This document shows positions 38,656 through 46,563 of a stretch of 64,000 nt of DNA, one piece after another (positions within the stretch are counted from its first letter, which is position 1; each line of letters begins with the position of its first letter). A program made the translations under genes and the position numbers. Source of the stretch: Acidobacteriota bacterium. Its GTDB lineage: Bacteria > Zixibacteria > MSB-5A5 > GN15 > FEB-12. Location of the stretch: assembly GCA_035529075.1 (NCBI GenBank), contig DATKXK010000010.1:477401-541400 (forward strand), written 5' to 3'. The notes below the pieces were generated by a model. The model made no database searches. It saw only the letters and a program-made list of their open reading frames with translations, and was not told where the DNA came from.

Positions 38656-38692
38656 CCACCCGGGCGACAGGACTAAGCACGCGCGATCCCGC

Positions 38693-38721
38693 TTGACCAC
38701 AGTGATGGGTGGCACTATTTT
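38693..38721 (+). promoter_or_regulatory. predicted promoter giving a leaderless transcript
   Basis: TTGACC and TATTTT are separated by 17 bp; the expected start point, about seven bases on, falls on the A of the ATG at 38728. Confidence 0.5.
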
Positions 38722-38727
38722 CTATTT

Positions 38728-39453
38728 ATGGAGAGTTTGCTTGATCTAATATACCGGTGCGGTCTTCCTGTGGCTGCGACGATAATTCTCGTTCTCTCTG
38801 CGGTCAAGGGCAAGGAGAAGGGGAAAGGCAATATAATGGCCTTGGTGTTGATTATATTGGGCTCCGCGACGATCTGGTTGGGCTGGTACCAACAAGATAC
38901 CGCTCAACGTCACCTGAAAACAAAGATTGATCAGATTCTCAGTGACGGTGCTAAAGAAGAACAAGCCAGGTCAATTCTCGAAGCGATTGATGGGGTTCAA
39001 GGTACGACCGACACGACTCTTGTTTTGGTGCGTAACCTAAGCTCTGATACCGTCATGCCGTTTGTCGCAAGGGTTGATACTTTCTATGTGTCCACTGAAC
39101 CGGGGGAACTTCATCCAGTAATGCCACGAACACGACTCCAGAGAGTTGAGGCCAAGTCCGTGCTCGCACAAGACCTGCCATCAGGGGAAAAGCTAACTCA
39201 GTTGGTTTTCAGGGACAGAGAGAGTCGTGTTTTACGAGACATCAAAATAGACTTGAAGTTTGACAAACCTATTCTTTCGGCATCCTATCAGTTTCTTGGC
39301 GCAGTTGTGATTGATCAAGGCTCCAGGTTGATTCCAAGTGAAGACTCAACTCGTCTCTTTTTTAGCACAAGTTACTTGAGTCCATCAAATGACATTTGCA
39401 TCAATATCATCAGTCGAGATTCACTTGACATTCAGGAAAACCTCAGTCCGTAA
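38728..39453 (+). CDS. uncharacterised membrane-anchored protein in a repeat-flanked segment
   Basis: A 241-residue protein with two hydrophobic segments (about 10-24 and 35-52) and a polar, probably beta-rich domain of about 180 residues that contains TDTTLVLVRNLSSDTVMPFVARVDTFYVS. No family is recognised. Its composition is clearly A+T-richer than the flanking genes, it lacks a ribosome-binding site, and it lies between the two direct repeats, all of which point to horizontal gain. With no transposase or integrase inside the repeats it would need outside help to move. Confidence 0.7.
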   Translation: MESLLDLIYRCGLPVAATIILVLSAVKGKEKGKGNIMALVLIILGSATIWLGWYQQDTAQRHLKTKIDQILSDGAKEEQARSILEAIDGVQGTTDTTLVLVRNLSSDTVMPFVARVDTFYVSTEPGELHPVMPRTRLQRVEAKSVLAQDLPSGEKLTQLVFRDRESRVLRDIKIDLKFDKPILSASYQFLGAVVIDQGSRLIPSEDSTRLFFSTSYLSPSNDICINIISRDSLDIQENLSP

Positions 39454-39532
39454 GAGTCAATCAGACAATCATTGAACTCCCCAAAGGGCCATAGGGGCAC
39501 CTGCGAGCTCCCTTACCGGCAATAGATAAAAG

Positions 39533-39566
39533 TTATATCCTCGGGACGCCGGAGGTTCCAAAAGAT
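39533..39566 (+). repeat. right copy of the direct repeat
   Basis: TTATATCC leads into the same 20-base core (39542-39561) and AAAGAT. It differs from the left copy by one indel and about three substitutions. The rest of the 293-bp gap up to 39747 shows nothing else I can identify. Confidence 0.8.
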
Positions 39567-39746
39567 CCCTCCCCGGATGATGATTGCCCATTTCACATCG
39601 TTTTCAGTCGGGAGACCGTGCTATGCGGCCGGGCGGATGGAATAAGGGAAACAACGGCCCGCCCGTCATCGGGAGCAGGCCGCACTGTATGCGAACATAA
39701 TCTGAAGGCAGAAAACCGGTTCCCGGCGAATCGGGCCGGGACGGCC

Positions 39747-41786
39747 TCAGTCGTCTGCCGGAGGATCGCCCGAATCGGCCTGAGCACTGCTGCTCACTTG
39801 AACCGGCGGCCTGGGGACCAGCAACCTTGAAATGGCGGGTTGCGTGCTCTCCGCGCGGTCTCCCGACCCAGCCTCGTCGAACTGAGCCAGCGCCGGGTCG
39901 TCCGGATGCTCGTGTCGATAAACGTCCAGCGGCATCATGCCGTCGATCCACGACGGGTTCATCGGGTAGACACTGGGATTGAACACCGTCGAGTACATGT
40001 GCCACACGAGAATGGCCAGCGAGGCCAGCCAGGCCTCGTAGTAGTGGATAACCAGCATCACGTCGAGAAAACCCTTGGGAAACCACAGGACGGCGACGTT
40101 GTCGAACCAGAGGAAGAAGCCGGTCAGAATCATCACCACCGTTCCCCAGACCAGGGCCCAGTACTCGGCCTTCTCGACGTAGCTGAAGCGGCCGAATCTC
40201 GGCCTGTGAGCCGCCAGGTTCAGGTTGTACTTGATCATCAGGAAGAACTGCTCGAAGTCGCGCAGCGTGGGAAACATGTCCCTGACAAACTGTCTGCCGC
40301 GTGCGGTGGTCAGATAGAGGCCATGCCATACAGTGGCAAAGATGAACAGCACGGCCGCCACGCGGTGAATAATGCCGCGAAGCGGAAACCCACCTTCCCA
40401 CCCGAACATGAGATCCACCCACCAGGACGCGGCGTAACGAAGCGAGAAACCGGTCAAAACGAGAACAACAAACGTCACCATCAGGAACGTGTGTTGCCAG
40501 GTTTCATTGGTGGTCATGCGCCGGATCTGCTTCTTGGCCCGCACCAGCTGAATCTGTCTGCGCAGGTCGACGAGCCAGTGGACCACCATGGATCCGATGA
40601 TCAGAAGAATGGCAACAACGTAAATGTTCTTGACGACGTCGGCTGCCGGAGTCTGTGAGATACCGGGTGCTTCGTGAATCGGTGTGTTGGCCATGGCCGC
40701 TGTTATGCCGGGATGGCACTCGCCGCAGGTATGCTGGAGGTTGGCGGTGTTGACCGAGGATGCCGGGTCGGTCGACGAAAGAACCATGTGGGCATTGTGG
40801 CATGAGGCGCAGTTGGCCACCGTGACGTCGCCGGCCTTGCTCTTCAGGCCGTGGTAGCTGTCGTACCAGGACCTCAGGCGACCGGTGGGAATGTCGTACT
40901 TCTCGTTCAGGGAAGCCGACTCGTGGCACGGCGCACACGTCGCCTCGGCTACCCGGGTCGGGCTTACGGGTGAACGAGGATCAGACGGCGCGATAATGCC
41001 GTGCTCACCGTGGCAGTTAGTGCAGACCGGCGAGTCCGTTTCGCCGCGCGCCACCAGTTTGCCGTGGATGCCCAACCAGTACTCCTGTTCGACGCTGGAG
41101 TGACACCGACCGCAGGTTTTCGGGATGTTGAAATGGTTTATGGTCGATTCGTGGTCGCCGGGCCCGTAAATGCGATGGGCAGTACCGTTACTGGAATGGC
41201 AGTCGTTGCAGGATGCCGCCAGCAGGACGCCGCCGGAAATCGCCCGCCCGTGGACACTGCTCTTGAACAACCTTATGGCTTCACCGTACAGAATCTCATG
41301 CTTGGTGGTCAGGTCGATGTCCTCGTGGCACGTACCGCACGTTTTGGGAAGGTTCTCCGGGCTGACCCGAGATGCCCTGTCGCTTGAAGGCAATATGTCA
41401 TGGCTCCCGTGGCAGCCGGCGCAACTGGGGACGTCTTCGTCCTCACCCACAACGACCCGGCCGTGCTTATCGTAGATCCGCGCTTCGTAGGCGTGACAAT
41501 TGCCGCAGTCGACTGCGACCAGGTCCTCCGCATGGGGGTAATCATCAACCGTGGCCAGATCGACGTGGCACTCTACGCAACTCATCCCCGAGTGCGAGGA
41601 CAAACCGACCGCATCCTCGCCGACGTACATCGACACTTCATTGTCGTGCCGGTCGAGCCCCGTCAAGTTCGGATCACCGTGGCAGCCCAAACAAGTCTCA
41701 TCGTCCTGCGCCAGGGCCCCGCCCCCGGCCAGCAGAACAATCACCGACAATCCGGCCAGCCATCTTCGTGCTGCGTCGTGTAACAT
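39747..41786 (-). CDS. multihaem c-type cytochrome (11 CxxCH) fused to a b-type cytochrome membrane domain
   Basis: A 679-residue protein. After a signal peptide (LSVIVLLAGGGALAQ), residues of about 30-395 carry eleven CxxCH haem-attachment motifs (CLGCH, CVECH, CGNCH, CAGCH, CGTCH, CNDCH, CGRCH, CTNCH, CAPCH, CASCH, CGECH). The C-terminal half holds about five membrane helices with histidines suited to b haems, as in cytochrome b561 or formate dehydrogenase gamma subunits. It would move electrons between quinones in the membrane and a periplasmic acceptor or donor. ATG 41786 is chosen for AAGGG 8 bases upstream; a GTG at 41819 is possible. The Ccm genes that make such cytochromes lie next door. 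Confidence 0.94.
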   Translation of the reverse strand: MLHDAARRWLAGLSVIVLLAGGGALAQDDETCLGCHGDPNLTGLDRHDNEVSMYVGEDAVGLSSHSGMSCVECHVDLATVDDYPHAEDLVAVDCGNCHAYEARIYDKHGRVVVGEDEDVPSCAGCHGSHDILPSSDRASRVSPENLPKTCGTCHEDIDLTTKHEILYGEAIRLFKSSVHGRAISGGVLLAASCNDCHSSNGTAHRIYGPGDHESTINHFNIPKTCGRCHSSVEQEYWLGIHGKLVARGETDSPVCTNCHGEHGIIAPSDPRSPVSPTRVAEATCAPCHESASLNEKYDIPTGRLRSWYDSYHGLKSKAGDVTVANCASCHNAHMVLSSTDPASSVNTANLQHTCGECHPGITAAMANTPIHEAPGISQTPAADVVKNIYVVAILLIIGSMVVHWLVDLRRQIQLVRAKKQIRRMTTNETWQHTFLMVTFVVLVLTGFSLRYAASWWVDLMFGWEGGFPLRGIIHRVAAVLFIFATVWHGLYLTTARGRQFVRDMFPTLRDFEQFFLMIKYNLNLAAHRPRFGRFSYVEKAEYWALVWGTVVMILTGFFLWFDNVAVLWFPKGFLDVMLVIHYYEAWLASLAILVWHMYSTVFNPSVYPMNPSWIDGMMPLDVYRHEHPDDPALAQFDEAGSGDRAESTQPAISRLLVPRPPVQVSSSAQADSGDPPADD

Positions 41787-42154
41787 GTTGGTATCCCTTA
41801 CCCTCTTCTTCACTGACACGGCTTTGTGTCAGCGTGCGGTAGACCACTGTGTGGGCAAGTGTTGACTTATGCCGAAGCTCTCAGTGCGGCGGTTGAGCGT
41901 ACAGGTTTCATCACCTTGCCTCGGTGCTGGTTCCGCGCGTACGTTATCGGACGCTAACCGATATCTTGTGAAAAACGTAACAAAGCCTATCACATTTGTC
42001 AAGCTTTCAATCGCCTAAGGAATCACATTTGTAGGGTACCGGATCAGCCAATCGAGAGGCAAACCGGCCGGGCTTACCGCGGGCCGCGTAAGTACCTGCC
42101 TGCCCGCACGATACGTGACTTACTTAATGGGGGAGCTTAAGCCGCTCCGGCAAA
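41787..42154 (-). promoter_or_regulatory. intergenic region with the multihaem cytochrome promoter
   Basis: TTGACA and TACGTT with a 17-bp spacer lie at 41974-42002 on the minus strand. They give a leader of about 180 nt, in which I see no clear structure. Between 42003 and the ccmF stop at 42155 I see nothing. Confidence 0.55.
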
Positions 42155-44539
42155 TCAGGATCGCCAGCCACGGGCCTTGACAAGCTCTTCCCGACGACGG
42201 ATCACGGAAATAAGGCAACCCAGCAGGATAAGCGTAGTCCCGAGCCAGACGAGATTGATCCCGGGTTTCCTGGAGACGTCCAGGACCAGCCGGTCGGCGG
42301 GCGTATCCGGGAGCAGGCCGGGGATGCTAAGTATCACCGCACCCTCGTCGGCCAGAATCCGCTCGATCGACATACTATACTCCTGGTCCGCCACGACGAA
42401 TCTGGCCGGTTCAGAAATTACCGTCGGGCGGCCCGTGGAATCCTCGGTGTGCACGACTACCGGAGTAATCGTCGAGACCGTACCCTCGTATTCAACGTCG
42501 ACTCTCGCCAGCACCCTCATGCCGCTGGTTCGCGGATCCATGTGCCCCCCCATTTCGAAATCGCTGAACGAAACTTTGATATCGCCAATCCGGCGGGCCT
42601 CTCCCTTCTTCAGGGTGAGGCCGTTCGTGTTGCCACCGGCCTGAACGTCTTCCGGGGCCAGATACAGATCGTACAGGAGCGACCGCTCTATAAACGGCTT
42701 GCGCATTATGCCGCCCATTCGCTCGGAAAAGTACAGTTGCGGATGGATCTCGTCCGGGCCGGCACCTTGATCGAGAGTCAGAATGAGCTCGTTGTTCGGA
42801 TGCTCGAGGTCGTTGACCATGCCCAGGTACTGAACGGTCAGCCCGTACGAATCAGCCTCGGCGCTCTGCCCTCTGCCGATGACCAGTTTCTCACTGGAGC
42901 CTAAAGCGGATGATGCCAGGACACCGATAAGCATCAGGCCGAACCCGAAGTGGGTCACTTCTCCTCCCATCAGTTTCCAGCGGCACGGCAGAAATTCGGC
43001 CAGCGAAATAACGTTGGCGGTCGCAGCCATTGCAGCCGTGGCAAAAAACAGCAGGTAGAGGTAATCGCTGACGCCGAAGGCTGCCGCGACCCCGATCGTG
43101 ATCAGGAAAACCGCAAGAGCCGGCAGGAGCGATTTCCGAAGATCCGACTTGAAGAGGTAGACGAGCATGCCGCCCACCACGAGCGTGAACAGGATTGAAA
43201 ACGTCAGGCCGGTCGAAAGCAGAAAATAGAACAGCCCGAACCCTACTACCGCCGCAGCCGCCAGGGCGAGCGCTACTTTCCCGCCCGCAAAGGGCAGCCG
43301 ATAGGCCGTGAACTTCAGGTAAGGCGATGACGTAAGCAGGAAAGCCATGATTATGGCAAGCGGCAGGGCAAAGGTATTGTAAGTCGCTATGTCCGCTGCC
43401 CGCGGCTCGGCCGTGAATGTCGATGTCAGGATTGGCAGCGACGACCAGAACAACACAATGACACCAAAGGCTAACAGCACCGTGAGAGCTGCCAGCATGG
43501 CAAACTCGCGGCCGAAATAGCTGAGATCGACCGGCGCTGACGGGATCCCCCTGGCCCGTAGAATGAACAGAAGCACCGTCATGGCGGTAAAGAGAATCAT
43601 GAACCCGACGAGAAAGACGTTGACCCCGAGATCAGTAAAACTATGAACGGAGAATTCCTCCAGGACACCGCTGCGAGTGAGAAACGTTCCGTACACGACG
43701 AGAAGGAATACGAAAGCCGACAGCAGGAGGTTGATTCTGCGGAGACCTCCGCCGCGGCGTTCAATAATCAGGCCGTGCAGGAGCGCCAGAGCGATCACCC
43801 AGGGGACAAACGACGAATTCTCGACCGGATCCCAGGCCCAGTAACCGCCCCAGCCCAGGGTCTTGTAGGCCCAGTAACCGCCGAGCACGTTTCCGGCGCC
43901 GATCAACAGCGCAGATAGCGCCACCCACGGAAAGACCCGGTTTACCCACCCGGTATACTCGTGCCGGATAAGCGCCGCCATGGCAATCGCGAACGGCACC
44001 GCCGCAACGGCGTAACCGGCGAAAATGACGGGCGGATGAATGACCATCCACGGGTCGCGAAGCAACGGATTCAGTCCCAGGCCGTCCGAGGCCGGAACCG
44101 GCAGCTGGGCAAAAGGAGACAGTTTGACCAGGATCAGCAGGAAGAACAGGTTCACCAGGCTGAAAACGGCCATCGCGTAGTCCTTGTACTGCGCGGCCCA
44201 TCTGAGTATGAGATACCCGCACAGGGCGTTCATGAATAACCAGAGAAGATACGTACCCTCCTGCCCGCCCCACAGGCCGGAAAGCACGTACAGAAAACTC
44301 TCAGCGCTCCGGGAGTACTCGTACACGTATTTGAAAGCGAAGTTGTTCGAGAAGAACAGGTACAGCAGGTATGCCACCGCCAGCGACGCAAAAATGACAA
44401 AAAGATGGTAACTGCGATGAGCCAGCGTCTCGAATGCGGCTTTGCCGCGAGCCGCGAGCAGAAAGGAAATGCCCGCGAGCACGTTGGTGACAAGGGCAAA
44501 CCAGACGGCCAGCTCGCCCGGTACTTCATATCCCATCAT
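42155..44539 (-). CDS. ccmF: cytochrome c haem lyase CcmF
   Basis: About 794 residues with some 15 membrane helices. The WWD haem-handling motif is visible as WGGYWAWDPVENSSFVPW, with the flanking histidines expected of CcmF/NrfE. It joins haem from CcmE to the CxxCH cysteines of apocytochromes outside the inner membrane. It is longer than E. coli CcmF (about 650), with an extended periplasmic region near residues 590-760. ATG 44539 overlaps the ccmE stop (TGATG), so a longer reading from 44626 is rejected. No ccmG, ccmH or ccmI follows. Confidence 0.95.
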   Translation of the reverse strand: MMGYEVPGELAVWFALVTNVLAGISFLLAARGKAAFETLAHRSYHLFVIFASLAVAYLLYLFFSNNFAFKYVYEYSRSAESFLYVLSGLWGGQEGTYLLWLFMNALCGYLILRWAAQYKDYAMAVFSLVNLFFLLILVKLSPFAQLPVPASDGLGLNPLLRDPWMVIHPPVIFAGYAVAAVPFAIAMAALIRHEYTGWVNRVFPWVALSALLIGAGNVLGGYWAYKTLGWGGYWAWDPVENSSFVPWVIALALLHGLIIERRGGGLRRINLLLSAFVFLLVVYGTFLTRSGVLEEFSVHSFTDLGVNVFLVGFMILFTAMTVLLFILRARGIPSAPVDLSYFGREFAMLAALTVLLAFGVIVLFWSSLPILTSTFTAEPRAADIATYNTFALPLAIIMAFLLTSSPYLKFTAYRLPFAGGKVALALAAAAVVGFGLFYFLLSTGLTFSILFTLVVGGMLVYLFKSDLRKSLLPALAVFLITIGVAAAFGVSDYLYLLFFATAAMAATANVISLAEFLPCRWKLMGGEVTHFGFGLMLIGVLASSALGSSEKLVIGRGQSAEADSYGLTVQYLGMVNDLEHPNNELILTLDQGAGPDEIHPQLYFSERMGGIMRKPFIERSLLYDLYLAPEDVQAGGNTNGLTLKKGEARRIGDIKVSFSDFEMGGHMDPRTSGMRVLARVDVEYEGTVSTITPVVVHTEDSTGRPTVISEPARFVVADQEYSMSIERILADEGAVILSIPGLLPDTPADRLVLDVSRKPGINLVWLGTTLILLGCLISVIRRREELVKARGWRS

Positions 44540-44982
44540 CAAACCCCGGAGGTGCCTTGCGCGTCCTGATGCTTGCGGACATTCTGATACTCGTCGCCGC
44601 TCTCCCCCTGGTATTTGGACGGGCACTTGACCAGCATCTGTTCGGCCACAAAGGTGCCCTCGGCGTCCGGCTTCCCTTTGAGCACCACCGAGGTGGCCTG
44701 CTCGAAGTTGCCGGGTACGACGCCGTAATAAACCACCGGCAGCCTGGGAGCAAGGGCAGGATCGACCGCCTCGGTATCGTAGATGCTGAATTCGAGGCGG
44801 GACGCCGCCGCGTTATAGGTCACGTGATCGAAATCGATCTTACCCATCACCTGGACCACGCGGGCACTCCGCCCGGCCTCTCCAATCGAAACGTACTGAA
44901 CGGTTGTCTGAAGGAAAGCCGAAGCCCCCCATACGAGAAACACGGCAATGATGACACCGCCAACGATGTACCTGGCTGTCAT
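44539..44982 (-). CDS. ccmE: haem chaperone CcmE, CxxxY variant
   Basis: A 147-residue protein with an N-terminal anchor (about 4-22) and the CcmE OB-fold (VRVVGKI-like VVQVMGKIDFDHV, PVVYYGVVPGNF, KGKPDAEGTFVAEQMLVK). Where Proteobacteria have HxxxY, this one has Cys120-P-S-K-Tyr124. That change marks System I*, described from archaea and sulfate reducers. CcmE carries haem to CcmF in the periplasm. ATG 44982 has GAGGAG 9 bases upstream and shares ATGA with ccmD. Confidence 0.95.
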   Translation of the reverse strand: MTARYIVGGVIIAVFLVWGASAFLQTTVQYVSIGEAGRSARVVQVMGKIDFDHVTYNAAASRLEFSIYDTEAVDPALAPRLPVVYYGVVPGNFEQATSVVLKGKPDAEGTFVAEQMLVKCPSKYQGESGDEYQNVRKHQDAQGTSGV

Positions 44983-45092
44983 TTCGACCGCTCCTCGAGT
45001 CTCCTGACCTTCTTGTCCAGGCGCCACAGAAAAACAAAAAGACCGGCCCAGATGACCAGTGTAACGAACATGGCTATGTAGTTGCCGTCCAC
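44979..45092 (-). CDS. ccmD: CcmD-like small membrane protein
   Basis: A 37-residue protein: GTG start, a single helix (YIAMFVTLVIWAGLFVFLW), then a basic/acidic tail DKKVRRLEERSK. Size, topology and position between ccmC and ccmE all fit CcmD, which helps release holo-CcmE from the CcmABC complex. GAGGAGG lies 8 bases upstream, inside the last codons of ccmC. The gap to ccmC is 3 bp, and it overlaps ccmE by 4 bp. Confidence 0.88.
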   Translation of the reverse strand: MDGNYIAMFVTLVIWAGLFVFLWRLDKKVRRLEERSK

Positions 45093-45095
45093 TTG

Positions 45096-45749
45096 CTAAG
45101 CCTCCTCGAGACCCGCCCGGATAAGCACCGTTACCCGGCGCGCCAGCGAAAACATCCAGAAGAACAGAACCGTAAACAGAGCCAGCGACGAAAAGAACAC
45201 GATCCGCACGGCCGGCCCCATGGTGAATCTCAACTCTGAACTGACGACTGAGTCCTCCGGATGGAGCGAAGGAACTATCCGGGGGACCACAAAAATGAGG
45301 AACGGCACCGTGACAAAGGCAAAGATCGCATACACGGCCGACAGTGCCGCGCGCCTTTCCTCTACGTCAATCGCCCCTCTCAGCGCGAAATAGGCGCCGT
45401 ATATCAGCAGGAGAATGAAGATCGAGGTCTCCCTGGGGTCCCAGTTCCAGAACGAGCCCCAGGTTACCCGGGCGAAAATCGATCCGGAAACAGTCGCCAT
45501 CAGGCAGAAGACAAAGCCGAGACCGGCCGCGGCCACGGCCCGGTCGTCTTCCACGATCGCCTTCTTACCGAGATACCGGAGTGAGAAGATCATCGACATC
45601 GTAAATGCCAGGACACAGATCCAGGCCTGAGGTATGTGGTAGTAAAAGACACGACTGGCATCGCCGATGGTCTGCTGCGGGGCGGGCAGCACGTAGCTGC
45701 CGACGATCATCGCAGTCATTCCAACAAATAGCAGTATCTTCCACCACAT
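45096..45749 (-). CDS. ccmC: haem exporter/handler CcmC
   Basis: A 217-residue membrane protein with six helices. The WWD motif reads WGSFWNWDPRET, and a haem-ligand histidine is visible in YYHIPQAW. CcmC loads haem onto CcmE. ATG 45749 begins directly before the first helix and lies about 45 bp after a promoter with a perfect TATAAT box; a longer reading from 45902 would start upstream of it and is rejected. It is the first gene of ccmC-D-E-F. CcmA and CcmB are not in the window. Confidence 0.95.
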   Translation of the reverse strand: MWWKILLFVGMTAMIVGSYVLPAPQQTIGDASRVFYYHIPQAWICVLAFTMSMIFSLRYLGKKAIVEDDRAVAAAGLGFVFCLMATVSGSIFARVTWGSFWNWDPRETSIFILLLIYGAYFALRGAIDVEERRAALSAVYAIFAFVTVPFLIFVVPRIVPSLHPEDSVVSSELRFTMGPAVRIVFFSSLALFTVLFFWMFSLARRVTVLIRAGLEEA

Positions 45750-45800
45750 AATTACTACCGGCTCGCCTGCGGGGCCGCCTATCGTGTAACGTTTGGACCC

Positions 45801-45828
45801 ATTATATAGAATATTAAACAAAAGGCAA
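45801..45828 (-). promoter_or_regulatory. predicted ccmCDEF promoter
   Basis: On the minus strand TTGCCT and TATAAT are separated by 16 bp; the expected start point is near 45793, 45 bp before ccmC. Confidence 0.6.
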
Positions 45829-45924
45829 TACGTTTTTGATCCCTCTTGTTCCGGCACCGGCCGCAGCCTCGGCCGTAACGCCCGTCCGGGAGCAAGCCGC
45901 ATCTAACTACCTGTAGCAGCAGGT

Positions 45925-45936
45925 CTTAGGCCTAAG
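45925..45936. promoter_or_regulatory. 12-bp palindrome in the ccmC/46151 divergent region
   Basis: CTTAGGCCTAAG is a perfect palindrome. GCCTAAGAT from its right arm is repeated at 46002-46010, over the -10 box of the plus-strand promoter. This spacing suggests an operator, although no regulator is known. Confidence 0.4.
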
Positions 45937-45981
45937 ATTGAGAAAAATTGTCGGAATTGGATAATTTCTCCGCTCAGGGAC

Positions 45982-46010
45982 TTGACAAGCTATTACTGAT
46001 TGCCTAAGAT
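45982..46010 (+). promoter_or_regulatory. predicted promoter of the small gene at 46151
   Basis: TTGACA and TAAGAT are separated by 17 bp. Transcription would begin near 46017, leaving an unusually long leader of about 134 nt. Confidence 0.6.
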
Positions 46011-46150
46011 GGTATTTAGTACACCCGCTAAAGCAATCGTTTAGGCGTACCGGATAACTTTACACCAGCGCGGTCTAATAGCACAAGTAACCCCCGGGGC
46101 TTGTAGCAACCGGGTCGAAACGTATTGCATGCATGATATAAGGAGTCATT

Positions 46151-46381
46151 GTGCAGGCAAAAGTTATTGATGTAACTGATCGGACAATCTACCTCGAGAT
46201 TGAAGATCAGCTCCGCTTCAGAAGCGGATACCAAATCTGTAAGCCGGGCCGTCGGTTGGCCCCCCTGGATGAAGTAGAATTCGATTTTGACATCCGGAAT
46301 CGCGACGGTGCCGTCGTGATAAACGCCATACTCGCCCACCCCAGCGGGCGGGTTGGCCGCAGAAACTCAACGCTCCCGTAG
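46151..46381 (+). CDS. small uncharacterised protein
   Basis: A 76-residue protein starting at GTG with AAGGAG 5 bases upstream. It has no signal peptide or membrane helix. Alternating hydrophobic stretches (KVIDVTDRTIYLEI, DEVEFDFDI, GAVVINAIL) suggest a small beta-barrel or OB-like fold, and the C-terminus is basic. I recognise no family. The promoter and good ribosome-binding site make it more credible than the overlapping minus-strand reading at 46028-46339. Confidence 0.6.
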   Translation: MQAKVIDVTDRTIYLEIEDQLRFRSGYQICKPGRRLAPLDEVEFDFDIRNRDGAVVINAILAHPSGRVGRRNSTLP

Positions 46382-46447
46382 CCTCAGCCCCTTCCGTCCA
46401 GCAACGACCGGCGAAAAAGCAGAGCAGCGCCGTATAGCGCCGTTATC

Positions 46448-46476
46448 TTGACTATCCCCCGTCTGCCCCGTATACT
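46448..46476 (+). promoter_or_regulatory. predicted phosphofructokinase promoter
   Basis: TTGACT and TATACT are separated by 17 bp, about 88 bp before the gene. Confidence 0.6.
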
Positions 46477-46563
46477 CTATCCTTCGCGGGCCGATCGTTT
46501 CGGTCCCGCGCACGTGCAGCTTTGTCGTAAAGGGCGGAGACGCCTGTCGGAAGGGATAACGAC

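Noticed and set aside
46028-46339. A 103-residue minus-strand frame overlapping the small gene at 46151
   Set aside because: The plus-strand reading has a promoter and a strong ribosome-binding site; the minus-strand frame has neither.
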